From contig PDSF01000032.1 in assembly GCA_002748355.1 (NCBI GenBank), positions 62,001 through 126,000 of the forward strand: a stretch of DNA of 64,000 bases. The letters are read 5' to 3'. Under the pieces are notes generated by a model. It ran no database searches and was not told the DNA's origin. It saw nothing but the letters and a program-made list of their open reading frames with translations. Position 1 is the first letter of the stretch. Every line of letters begins with the position of its first letter. A program made the position numbers and the translations under genes. Source of the DNA: Planctomycetota bacterium (lineage in GTDB: Bacteria; Planctomycetota; UBA1135; GCA-002748355). Positions 33,634 through 42,150 of this stretch are shown in pieces.

Positions 33634-36084
33634 ATGAAGCTCCCAATTACTTTGGTAGCGGCGCTTGCCGTCTGCCCTTATCTCGCGGCACAACATGCCT
33701 CGGGTAGCCTCAACGGCAGCAACCCGCAACAGCAGCACAACCCCGATGGCACGGTCGGTAACGCCCCTGTCTTCCCAAGCATCCAGAACTCCAGCCCCTT
33801 CACTCCTCCTGGATCGCTAACCGGCCCCATCCTGAGCCCGCAGGAGAAGGGCGTCGTGGCGCTGAACAAGAACGGCGGCACCCTCAGCAAGCTGGTCTTC
33901 CTCAAGGACCGCTGGTTCGTGCACAAGGTCGTCGCGCCCCGCAACATGACCATCACCAACTTCGAGTTCTTCTGCCAAACGAACTTGCAGAAACTGAAGG
34001 TCACAACCGGCCTCTTCCTCGACAGCTCCGGCAAGCCTGCGAAAACGCCGGTGCGAACGTCTTCGATGTTTGCCTGGAAATCGGCAGCCTTCCGTGGCTC
34101 GCCCCTGAGCGCCCCGCTCTACCTGTCGAAAGGCCGGGTCTTCTACATCGGCTACAAGATCCCCAAGACCGGCCAGTTCTATGTCGATCTCATCAACGGC
34201 TCAAACACGACCTACTTCTGGGGCCCACCGATCAGCCCCTCCTGGCAGGGTCCACTCTCCCATCGCAAGGTAGCCTGGCGTATCGACAGCTACGACAGGG
34301 GTTACACCTACACCTTCGGCTCGGCTTGCAACACGAAGAACTCACGCGGGCAGGGACAAGGAACCTGGGCCAAGGGAATCAACGCCGACGCGACGACCAC
34401 CAACAACCGCGCCTGGAAGGCCAATGCTCGCATCGTCCTCCCCGTGTATGCAAATCGCGACATGCTCGTGACCGGCATTTCTTGCCTCAGCCGCGTAACC
34501 AAAGGCTCGGCCTGGGCAGGCGCCGAGATGTATCTCAACAACGGACCCAATGGTAGCCCTGGCACCCGCGTCCGGGCCCGGGGAATGCTGCAGTCAACAA
34601 CCTCACGCTGGAATCGGGCCAACTGGAGACCCTATTTCGTCCGGAAGGGAACGATCTACTACGTCGGCTTCCAAATCCCAAACAACTATCGCATCTCTAC
34701 CGATGAGGGATCGAGCACCCCGTACTACTACCGCGGGCCCAAGGACACGAAGTTCAGTGGTCCCTACAGCTACAGCTACATCAAGTTCCCCCTGCGTGTG
34801 CACACGAAGTACTGCGAGAACGAAAACCAACTCGCCAGCGGCAACGCGACGGCGCCCTACATCAGAGGTGCCAAGTTCATGCACAGCCACTACGCGGATT
34901 CGGACCAGTGGGTCAGCGGCTTCGGCTTCCGCTGCCGGGTCGCCTCGGGTAGTGCCAGCGTGCGCTTCGAGCTCCGACTCGCGGACGATAAAGGCCGCCC
35001 GCTCAACTCCGCAGTGCGCGCGGTCATCAGGAGAGTCGACAGCTCAAACGGCTACAAGGACGTGCACTTCACCCCGATCTTCATCCCCCGGGGCTCCACC
35101 TACTACGTCGGCTACATCATCCCCGATAGCTCGAGCGTGACCTTCTACCCCAAAGCCTCGGGCACGACCTACAAGACCTCGTACTACTGGCAGTCGAAAA
35201 GCTCCTCGGCCTGGAACAGCTATAGCAATCCCTTCGCCCGCCGGATCTTCACCGCCCGCACACAGCTAAACCCCTACGCGACGAGCAACTCGACGACCGC
35301 ATTCTCGAACGACACCGACTTCGCGATCAAGGTGACGGCCCCTGCCGACATGTGGGTCGACGGTTTCGAACTCTTCGCAAGTATCTCAAGCGGCAACCCC
35401 ACCATCGGGACCAATCTCTACCGGGCCAACGGCCCGGGTGGCAGCCCCGGCCAGCGAGTGGGCCATGGCATCATGCCCATGGACACCATCAGCAGATGGC
35501 GCCCCACGGCTTTCGCGGCCCCGGTCTTCTTCGCCAAAGGCACGAGTTTCTACGTGGGAGTCACCACGTTGAAAACGACCCAGCAGCGTCTGCGGATGAG
35601 CCTGAACAGCGGCACGAAAGCAAGCTACTTCTGGAAGCGGACAACGCAGAGCAAATGGAACGGGGGCACGACCGGCTACACCACGCCCATCGCCCTCAAG
35701 GTCCACGGCCGCACCGGTGCCGCGCGCCTCTCCTACCACGGCCCCGCTGCGATCGGGACCTCGCTGCAGGTGAAGCTCATAGGTGCATCACCACTCCGCC
35801 CCTACGGCCTGATCTTCTCCCCCTCGTCACTGAAGTGGGGCCCGATCTTCTTGCCGTGGGAATTGCCGTTTTGGCGCCGCTGCAAGCTCTACGTCGGTTA
35901 CGACTCTCTGCTCACCACCGGAAGCACCGGCTCGACCGGCAATCGCACCATCGCCCTGCCAATCCCGAACGACAAGAACCTGATCCACGTGCGCTTCTAC
36001 AACCAGTTCTGGGTCCTCGAACGCCTCGGCAGCCAATTCGAAATGAGCTGGACCAACGGCGGCGGCGTGCGCATCGGCGGCTGA
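33634..36084 (+). CDS. large secreted protein with four ~150-residue repeats, unknown
   Basis: 816 residues. Signal peptide MKLPITLVAALAVCPYLAAQ, so exported. After a ~65-residue linker it contains four related beta-rich units. Each includes a signature of the form 'GxxFYVGYxIP' (KGRVFYIGYKIP, KGTIYYVGFQIP, RGSTYYVGYIIP, KGTSFYVGVTTL), followed by a 'YFWGP'-like stretch, spaced about 140-165 residues apart. A different C-terminal domain of about 110 residues ends the protein and resembles tails on other secreted proteins in this window. No catalytic motif is visible. The family is unrecognised; adhesion or carbohydrate binding is a guess from beta-repeat style. A strong hairpin follows the gene. 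Confidence 0.8.
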   Translation: MKLPITLVAALAVCPYLAAQHASGSLNGSNPQQQHNPDGTVGNAPVFPSIQNSSPFTPPGSLTGPILSPQEKGVVALNKNGGTLSKLVFLKDRWFVHKVVAPRNMTITNFEFFCQTNLQKLKVTTGLFLDSSGKPAKTPVRTSSMFAWKSAAFRGSPLSAPLYLSKGRVFYIGYKIPKTGQFYVDLINGSNTTYFWGPPISPSWQGPLSHRKVAWRIDSYDRGYTYTFGSACNTKNSRGQGQGTWAKGINADATTTNNRAWKANARIVLPVYANRDMLVTGISCLSRVTKGSAWAGAEMYLNNGPNGSPGTRVRARGMLQSTTSRWNRANWRPYFVRKGTIYYVGFQIPNNYRISTDEGSSTPYYYRGPKDTKFSGPYSYSYIKFPLRVHTKYCENENQLASGNATAPYIRGAKFMHSHYADSDQWVSGFGFRCRVASGSASVRFELRLADDKGRPLNSAVRAVIRRVDSSNGYKDVHFTPIFIPRGSTYYVGYIIPDSSSVTFYPKASGTTYKTSYYWQSKSSSAWNSYSNPFARRIFTARTQLNPYATSNSTTAFSNDTDFAIKVTAPADMWVDGFELFASISSGNPTIGTNLYRANGPGGSPGQRVGHGIMPMDTISRWRPTAFAAPVFFAKGTSFYVGVTTLKTTQQRLRMSLNSGTKASYFWKRTTQSKWNGGTTGYTTPIALKVHGRTGAARLSYHGPAAIGTSLQVKLIGASPLRPYGLIFSPSSLKWGPIFLPWELPFWRRCKLYVGYDSLLTTGSTGSTGNRTIALPIPNDKNLIHVRFYNQFWVLERLGSQFEMSWTNGGGVRIGG

Positions 36085-36115
36085 GCGCCGCGCTGATCGC
36101 AGACGAAGCCGTGTC

Positions 36116-36153
36116 GCGGAAGCCCCCGGGAGAATGCTCCCGGGGGCTTCCGC
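36116..36153. terminator. strong 17-bp stem hairpin terminator
   Basis: GCGGAAGCCCCCGGGAG (36116-36132), four-base loop AATG, then the perfect complement CTCCCGGGGGCTTCCGC (36137-36153). It starts 32 bases after the repeat-protein stop. There is no long T-run after it, so termination may be Rho-assisted or the hairpin may only protect the 3' end. Confidence 0.75.
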
Positions 36154-36324
36154 TGCTAGATCAAGGGCAGCAAGAGGTCGCGCCTACCCGACGACCGCGT
36201 GACCAGGGCTGAGGCCTGCCCCGGGCTTCCACAGCTGTCCTGCTTGCGAAGCCCCCCTGACTCAAACTACGCTCGCAGTGATTTCACGCGCGTCATCGAG
36301 TCACCAAGAAAGGAGGCGCAGAGC

Positions 36325-36744
36325 ATGCTGTCCCACCGCGAAGAGCTCTGGTTCGAGATCCCAGAGCGCATGGGCTTGGTCAACATCACGCCCGATGTCG
36401 AGCGAGTCGTTCACGACAGCGGGGTCCGAGAAGGCCTCGTCCTCGTCAACGCCATGCACATCACCGCCTCGGTCTTCATCAACGACGACGAGCCGGGCCT
36501 GCACGATGACTACCGACGCTGGCTCGAAGAGCTGGCGCCACACGCGCCTATCGATCGCTACCGCCACAACCTGACGGGCGAGGACAACGGCGACGCCCAC
36601 TGCAAACGCCAGATCATGGGGCGCGAAGTCGTGGTAGCGATCACCGAGGGAGCCCTCGACTTCGGTCCCTGGGAGCAGATCTTCTACGGCGAGTTCGACG
36701 GGCGCAGGCGCAAACGCGTGCTGGTGAAGGTGATTGGCGAGTGA
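36325..36744 (+). CDS. YjbQ-family (UPF0047) protein
   Basis: 139 residues, complete. It matches the compact YjbQ/UPF0047 family: [16 protein letters not shown] near the N-terminus, then [20 protein letters not shown] and a His-containing block ERYRHN-like ([16 protein letters not shown]), ending [13 protein letters not shown]. Members trim or transfer phosphate on thiamine-related substrates or are of unclear function; annotation as a secondary thiamine-phosphate synthase is common but weakly supported. AAGGAGG lies 8 bases before the ATG. It stands alone between the terminator and the convergent moaE. Confidence 0.87.
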   Translation: MLSHREELWFEIPERMGLVNITPDVERVVHDSGVREGLVLVNAMHITASVFINDDEPGLHDDYRRWLEELAPHAPIDRYRHNLTGEDNGDAHCKRQIMGREVVVAITEGALDFGPWEQIFYGEFDGRRRKRVLVKVIGE

Positions 36745-36772
36745 TGCTGGGCCGCCCAGCGTCACGCCTGCC

Positions 36773-36820
36773 GCGATTGCTTACCGCAATGACTTGCCGC
36801 GATGACTTGTCGCGATTGCA
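36773..36820. repeat. 13-bp imperfect tandem repeat, about 3.5 units
   Basis: Consecutive units at 36773, 36786, 36799 and 36812 share the pattern GCRATKRCTTRCC with two to four changes each. They fill most of the short gap between the YjbQ-type and moaE 3' ends, so they may affect convergent termination; no long stem is seen. Confidence 0.6.
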
Positions 36821-36833
36821 GCGCCCTCGACCT

Positions 36834-37274
36834 TCAGACCTGAGGTAGGTCTCCAACCCAGCGACTGCCCTTGTCACCGGCAAGCCGCTCCTTCTTGAAG
36901 ATCGGTAGCTCCTGCTTCAAGCGATCCATCAGATCCCTCGCGGTATCGAAGGCAGGCCCTCGGTGCGGCGCCGACACCACGACGCAAACACTGGCCTCGC
37001 CGATGGGCACTTCGCCAAGGCGGTGGACGCAGTGGATGCTGCCTACGCCCTCGCGAGCGCCAAGCTCTTCGAGGATGGCCTGCATCTTCTTGATGGCCAT
37101 GGGCTCGTAGGCCTCGTAGGCCAGCCCGGCCACAGCCTCGCCCTCATGGTGGTCGCGAGTGACGCCCCAGAAGGTCAGCAAGGCGCCATCCTGGTCGCTG
37201 CGACAGGCCGCCTCGAGAGGCCGTGCATCGATGGCTTCATGGGTGAAGGAAAAGTGCAGAGAGGGCATCGGCAT
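36834..37274 (-). CDS. moaE: molybdopterin synthase catalytic subunit
   Basis: 146 residues. MoaE binds two thiocarboxylated MoaD and converts precursor Z (cyclic pyranopterin phosphate) to molybdopterin. Family blocks seen: GALLTFWGVTRDHHEG (residues 31-46), LAYEAYEPMAIKKM, HRLGEVPIGEASV, SAPHRGPAFDTARDLMDRLK and the C-terminal PIFKKERL, whose Lys residues are active-site candidates. Encoded 20 bases after moaD on the same strand, the usual pairing. No other molybdenum-cofactor genes are adjacent. Confidence 0.94.
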   Translation of the reverse strand: MPMPSLHFSFTHEAIDARPLEAACRSDQDGALLTFWGVTRDHHEGEAVAGLAYEAYEPMAIKKMQAILEELGAREGVGSIHCVHRLGEVPIGEASVCVVVSAPHRGPAFDTARDLMDRLKQELPIFKKERLAGDKGSRWVGDLPQV

Positions 37275-37294
37275 CTAGCTCAGCAATAGTGGAC

Positions 37295-37543
37295 TCAGCC
37301 TCCGGAGATCGCCGGGATCAGCGCGACCTCATCGCCATCGCTGAGCAGGGTCGCCAGCTCAGCATAGTCCTCGTTGACGGCGAAGACGAAGGGGAGCTGC
37401 GCCAACCCCGGGTGCGACGCCACCAGCTCCGTCCGCAGATCGGCGAGGCTGCGAGCACCGGAGAGTTCCCAGCTCTCGCAGTCACAGCCCGCCAGTTCGC
37501 GGGCTGCAGCGAAGTAACGAAGCGTGATCCGCAGCGAAGCCAT
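37295..37543 (-). CDS. moaD: molybdopterin synthase sulfur carrier subunit
   Basis: 82-residue ubiquitin-fold protein ending in Gly-Gly (ALIPAISGG), the tail that is adenylated and then thiocarboxylated. The beginning SLRITLRYFAAARELAG is typical. Its stop is 20 bases before moaE and it follows the M28 peptidase by nine bases, so all three may be on one transcript. Confidence 0.94.
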   Translation of the reverse strand: MASLRITLRYFAAARELAGCDCESWELSGARSLADLRTELVASHPGLAQLPFVFAVNEDYAELATLLSDGDEVALIPAISGG

Positions 37544-37552
37544 AATCCGCGC

Positions 37553-39439
37553 TCAGCGGCGACGGCCCTGCAAGGTGACCTCGAGGACCTTCTTCTTGCC
37601 ATTGCGCAAAACCGTGACCTTGACCCTGTCTCCGGGCTTGGCCTGAAGGAGGAAGCGCATCCAGGACATGACGTTGCCGATGGGCTTGCCGTTCCATTCG
37701 ACCATACGGTCGCCCTTCTCGAGGCCGCCCTTCTCGGCGGGGCTCCCCGGGGTCACTCCACCAACGAAGACACCCTGCTCATCCGCGTCATAGCTACCAG
37801 GCCTGATACCGAAGCTCACCCTGACCGCACTGCGCCCGCGCCGCCGCTGCCGCTGCTGCTGCTGCCCGCCTCTTGCGAACTCGAAGCGCGCCTGGCGCGT
37901 CGCCGCCGCCAAGCCGATCTCTTTGTAGAGACGCATGGCGTGCACGGCATCGACGCGGTTGATCTTGTCGGCAGTATCCCGCGGCGTGTGGTAGTCGCCA
38001 TGGATAGGCGACACGATGGCAAAGAGCGTCGGGATCTGAGCCTGGTGGAAGGGGAAGTGGTCCGAGGCTGCCATGACACCCTTCCTCACCTTCAGATCGA
38101 GGGGAGAGCGATCGAGAACCGGCTTCAGCCACGTCATCATGCCCTTCGCCGTGCCAGTGCCGGAAACCGAGAGCCCGCCGTTTTGGATGCGGCCAATCAT
38201 GTCGAAGTTGAGCATGATGGCGTGCTTCGCCACTGCCGCGATCGGATGGCGGGTGTAGTAACGCGAGCCGTTGAGCCCGGACTCCTCGCCACTGAACGCC
38301 AGGAACAAGATCGAACGAGCCGAGGCCTCGGCGGGCATCGCGTCGTATTCCTTGCGGAGCTTCTCGGCGATCATCAGGATCGCGGCGACGCCCGAGGCAT
38401 TGTCGTCGGCCCCCGGATGCAGCTCGCCGCCGCCCGAACGCGAGCCAAACTGGCCCATGCCGAGATGGTCGAGGTGGGCACCGATGACCACGATTTCGTC
38501 CGCCAAAGCGCCCTTGCCCGGCAGTAGCCCACCGATGTTTTGCCCCTTGGTGCCGGTGAAGCCGATCTTGGCGCTCACATCGCCTTCGACGCCCAGCGGC
38601 ACGAAGACACGGCCCTCGTCGGCCAAGATGCGCAGCTGCATCAGCGAGCGCTGCTGGGGATCGTACGCTTTGACTAGGTGCTCTGCGGCGGCGTCACTGA
38701 GCGCAAACACCGGCAATTGGCCGCGCGTCCTGCCGCCCGTGGCCGCCGCCATCAAGCCTTTGGCCCGCGGATCGGCTGCGCCCGGAGGATTGACAAAGAG
38801 GATGGCGCTCGGGTTCAGCTTCAGCAGGCTGCGCATCTTGTAGGCGAATCCAGCACGCATGCCCCAACGCGCACGTTTGACCCACTTACTCTTGCCGCTT
38901 GCGTCCATCGGCTCGAAGCGAAGACAGACTGCGATCTTGCCCGTGAGATCGTCCCCCTCCGCAAAGCTGCTGTAGCTTCCTGCACCTTTTTGAATGCCAT
39001 AACCCACGAAGACCAGCTCGCCCTTCGCCTGGCCACCAGCCCCAAGACTTAGGGCATGAAAATCCTGGCCGGCAACGAGCTGCTGCTCGCCGATCCGCAT
39101 ATGGGAAGACACAACCCCCCGGACGCCGCGGAGCGGGAAGTCCTGACGCCAGCTCTGACCGGAAGCGAAAGGAGGCTGCAGCCCCGCCTTCATGAAAAAG
39201 TGCTGCACGTAGTCCTTGGCGATTTCCATACCCCGGGTGCCGGGCAGACGCCCTTCGAGGAAGGGGCTGGCCAAGAAGGTCAGGTGCTCGTCATAGACCT
39301 TGAGGTCCGTGCCATGAGCTTTATACGCATCCCGGATCGTCGGAGCTTTCGCCGCCTTCTGCGCCGAAAGCTGCTTTGTTGAAAAGCTGCCAAGGAGGAG
39401 CGATGCGGCGAGCGCAATGCTGAGGTAGGGAGACTTCAT
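37553..39439 (-). CDS. secreted M28 zinc aminopeptidase with PDZ domain
   Basis: 628 residues, signal peptide 1-27 (ending LSAQ). Layout: N-terminal lid, PA-like insert, M28 catalytic domain, PDZ at about 545-625. Zinc ligands are visible as GAHLDHLG, GADDNASG, FSGEESGL (general base Glu), NFDMIGR and ASDHFPF. The PDZ part reads VFVGGVTPGSPAEKGGL, GDRMVEWNGKPI and GDRVKVTVLR. A periplasmic or cell-surface peptidase for peptide scavenging is likely; the PDZ may bind substrate C-termini. The ATG at 39439 opens the signal peptide, so 23 upstream codons are excluded. Confidence 0.93.
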   Translation of the reverse strand: MKSPYLSIALAASLLLGSFSTKQLSAQKAAKAPTIRDAYKAHGTDLKVYDEHLTFLASPFLEGRLPGTRGMEIAKDYVQHFFMKAGLQPPFASGQSWRQDFPLRGVRGVVSSHMRIGEQQLVAGQDFHALSLGAGGQAKGELVFVGYGIQKGAGSYSSFAEGDDLTGKIAVCLRFEPMDASGKSKWVKRARWGMRAGFAYKMRSLLKLNPSAILFVNPPGAADPRAKGLMAAATGGRTRGQLPVFALSDAAAEHLVKAYDPQQRSLMQLRILADEGRVFVPLGVEGDVSAKIGFTGTKGQNIGGLLPGKGALADEIVVIGAHLDHLGMGQFGSRSGGGELHPGADDNASGVAAILMIAEKLRKEYDAMPAEASARSILFLAFSGEESGLNGSRYYTRHPIAAVAKHAIMLNFDMIGRIQNGGLSVSGTGTAKGMMTWLKPVLDRSPLDLKVRKGVMAASDHFPFHQAQIPTLFAIVSPIHGDYHTPRDTADKINRVDAVHAMRLYKEIGLAAATRQARFEFARGGQQQQRQRRRGRSAVRVSFGIRPGSYDADEQGVFVGGVTPGSPAEKGGLEKGDRMVEWNGKPIGNVMSWMRFLLQAKPGDRVKVTVLRNGKKKVLEVTLQGRRR

Positions 39440-39654
39440 CGTGTGCTGGGCTCCTTCGAACCGCCTACGAGAAACGCAAGGGCGTGTAGGCAGCTGGGAA
39501 ATATACAAAGAGAGGCGGAGAGACTAGCCGCAGGGGCCGGACCTGTCGCCTCGAAGCTGCGCTATACGCGGGGCGAGGACAGCTTATTGGCCTTGTTAGC
39601 CCACGAGGCGATTCCTTTCTCCCACTCGGGACCCAGGCTTCGTAGCCTCCTGCC

Positions 39655-40953
39655 ATGCTTTTCGCCCTCTTCCTCAGCTGCCTAGCCTCGCTCAGCACCC
39701 TCAGCGAAATACGACTCCCCACCTGGCACCCTTCCGACGCACCGGACGCCGATCTACGGATCCGCATCGAACGCGACGAGGTGCGCTACGACATCGCAGT
39801 CAACCTCGGCTTCGTCGATGAGGTGCTCGAGTTCCCCAGGGAAGACGATGAGAGGCTGCACCAAGTCGAATACGAAGGCTTGCAGCACGCCCTCTCCGAC
39901 TTCTTCAAGAAGTCCAATCACGTCAAGGCCGACGGCGTCCTGATCACGCCACGCATCAGCGACTTCGAGGTCGAGCAGGCCGACATGAGCCTCTTGCCCC
40001 TGTTTCCGCGACTCGGCACCAGGGCCCTGATCAAGGCTCGAATCGTCTTTCATTACTCGCTGAAAAGCGAGCCGCAGGAAATCGAACTCGGCTGGGGCGC
40101 TTACCCTCCCAATGAACTCATGCAGCTCGATGACATGCCGGCGCCGCCGATGATCATCAAATCTGTCCTGAGTATTATGGGAGAAGATCGGCGACTGGAG
40201 TTCACTGCCGATCGCCCCAGCTACCTCTGGCGCCGAAGTAAAAACTCTTTCACCCCAAAGTTCGCGGCGGTGCCGACGCCGCCACGGTCGCCAAAGCTAG
40301 CCTTGCCCTTCTTCGGGGTAGTAAGCCTCTTACTCGGGAGCGGCTGGCTGCTCTTCTCAAGGCAAGACCGCCTCTTACGCCTCAGCCCCGCGCTAGGGCT
40401 CTGCGCCATCGCTTGGCTGACTTGGCCCTATGCACGTATCGAAGTGAAAGTGCCCTTTGCCGGACAGGGCCAGCTCCCGGACGCTGGCGCCGCGAAAAAC
40501 ATCTTCGAACCCTTGCACGCCAACATCTACCGCGCCTTCGACTACAGCAAAGAGAGCGACATCTACGACGCCCTCGCACGGAGCACCCTGGGGCCCTATC
40601 TCGAAGAACTCTACACCCAGGTCTACGAGAGCCTCGTCATGCGCGACGAAGGTGGCGCGATGAGCCGGGTGCAATCGGTAAAGCCGCTCTCCTTCGAATT
40701 CGTGGGCGCCGAGCGTGAGAACGGCCGACCGACCTTTTCTGCCCGCGCCAAGTGGCGAGTCAAAGGCGCGGTATTCCACTGGGGGCATGACCACGTTCGT
40801 GTCCACGAATACAGTGCCCGTTATCGCATCGTCGGAACCGAGCAAGGCTGGCGCATCTCCGAACACCGAGTTCTGTCGCAGGAGCGCAAGCCAGAGTTAG
40901 AAAGCCTGGAACAACAACTGCCGCTGATCGAGCGCGAAGGTGAGGACCGTTGA
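39655..40953 (+). CDS. membrane protein, unknown, first of an envelope cluster
   Basis: 432 residues. Residues 1-17 look like a signal peptide, and two membrane helices lie at about 220-240 and 247-262, with a large domain on each side. The C-terminal ~160 residues (NIFEPLHANIYRAFDYSKES onward) look like a Tim44/NTF2-type fold: helices, then VKPLSFEFVG and ARAKWRVKGAVFHWGH, ending RYRIVGTEQGWRISEH. The family is not recognised. Its stop overlaps the start of the FtsX-like gene by four bases (TTGA), so they are co-translated. Confidence 0.78.
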   Translation: MLFALFLSCLASLSTLSEIRLPTWHPSDAPDADLRIRIERDEVRYDIAVNLGFVDEVLEFPREDDERLHQVEYEGLQHALSDFFKKSNHVKADGVLITPRISDFEVEQADMSLLPLFPRLGTRALIKARIVFHYSLKSEPQEIELGWGAYPPNELMQLDDMPAPPMIIKSVLSIMGEDRRLEFTADRPSYLWRRSKNSFTPKFAAVPTPPRSPKLALPFFGVVSLLLGSGWLLFSRQDRLLRLSPALGLCAIAWLTWPYARIEVKVPFAGQGQLPDAGAAKNIFEPLHANIYRAFDYSKESDIYDALARSTLGPYLEELYTQVYESLVMRDEGGAMSRVQSVKPLSFEFVGAERENGRPTFSARAKWRVKGAVFHWGHDHVRVHEYSARYRIVGTEQGWRISEHRVLSQERKPELESLEQQLPLIEREGEDR

Positions 40954-42116
40954 AGGGGCTAGTTCTTCTATCCTGGAGGCACCTGCAGCACCAACGCGTG
41001 CAAAGCTTGATCTTGGCCTTCTGTATTGCGGTCCCGGTTTTCCTGCCTCTCACCACCGGCGAACTGGTCGCCCGTTATGAGAGTTCGCTCAGCAAACGAG
41101 CCGAGTCGACCCCACTGGTGATGGGCCCCCGGGGCAACCGCTTCGACTTGACCCTCGCTGCCTTGTATTTCCGGCAAGGCGAGATCGACACCATCCCCTT
41201 CCAACAGTTTGAGGAACTCGCGGGCAGCGAGTTCGGGCTGGTTATGCCGCTGCACGTGCGATACACGGCAAAGGGCGCCCCCCTCGTCGGCACCAGCCTC
41301 GAATACTTCGCCTTCCGCGGATTACGACCGCAGCAGGGAACACTGCCGCTGCGCCTCGGCGACTGCGTGCTCGGCGCCAGTGTCGCCAAACGTCACGGAC
41401 TGAGCGCCGGCGACCACATCCTCAGCGATCAGCGTGAACTCTACGACATCAGCAAACCGCCAGCGCTGAAGATGCGCATTACCGGAGTGCTGGCCGAGAG
41501 CGGCGGTCCCGACGACACAGCGGTGTTCTGCGACGTTAAGACGGCATGGATCCTCGATGGACTGGCGCACGGACACGAGGCCGCCGAAAAGCTGCCGGAA
41601 AAGGTCCTGTTCGGCAAGAAGGACAACCAGATTCACGTCAATCCGGCGGTAATGCAATACCAGGAAGTGACCGACGAGAACTTCGACTCTTGGCATTTCC
41701 ACGAGAAAAGCGAACTGCTTCCGCTGACCGCCATCCTCGTTGCTCCCCCCAGCGCCAAGAAAACCACGATCCTAAAAGCGCGCATCAATACCGCGAAAAA
41801 GTGGCGCATGGACGCGCCGACCCAGGTCATCGACGAGCTACTGCGTTTTGTCTTTCAGATCAAACAAGTGCTCGACAGCATCGCCCTGGTCCTCGGCGCC
41901 TGCACCTTGCTCTTGCTCGCGTTGATCCTCGGCCTCTCAGCAAGGCTGCGGCGTGCGGAAATGCAGACTCTCGAAAACATCGGCTGCAGCCGTGGCGCCG
42001 TCGCCAAGCTCTACGGATACGAACTCGGCATGCTTTTGGCGTTGGGCCTCGCGATTGCCCTACTCAGCATGTGGACGACACTCTCGGCAATGCCTGACCT
42101 CGTTCGTAGCCTCTGA
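40950..42116 (+). CDS. FtsX-like (MacB/ABC permease) protein without ATPase partner
   Basis: 388 residues from a TTG start, supported by its overlap with the previous stop. One membrane helix at about 20-38, a large exported domain (about 45-295), then helices at about 305-328 and 352-375 separated by the short cytosolic loop RLRRAEMQTLENIGCSRG, typical of FtsX/MacB proteins. Most relatives have four helices; the sequence ends soon after the third, so the last one seems absent. No ABC ATPase gene is adjacent. A mechanotransmission or lipoprotein-handling role is inferred from family and from the amidase encoded next. Confidence 0.8.
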   Translation: MKGLVLLSWRHLQHQRVQSLILAFCIAVPVFLPLTTGELVARYESSLSKRAESTPLVMGPRGNRFDLTLAALYFRQGEIDTIPFQQFEELAGSEFGLVMPLHVRYTAKGAPLVGTSLEYFAFRGLRPQQGTLPLRLGDCVLGASVAKRHGLSAGDHILSDQRELYDISKPPALKMRITGVLAESGGPDDTAVFCDVKTAWILDGLAHGHEAAEKLPEKVLFGKKDNQIHVNPAVMQYQEVTDENFDSWHFHEKSELLPLTAILVAPPSAKKTTILKARINTAKKWRMDAPTQVIDELLRFVFQIKQVLDSIALVLGACTLLLLALILGLSARLRRAEMQTLENIGCSRGAVAKLYGYELGMLLALGLAIALLSMWTTLSAMPDLVRSL

Positions 42117-42150
42117 ACCGACTCCCTCTACTCCTTCGACCGTAGCCAGC

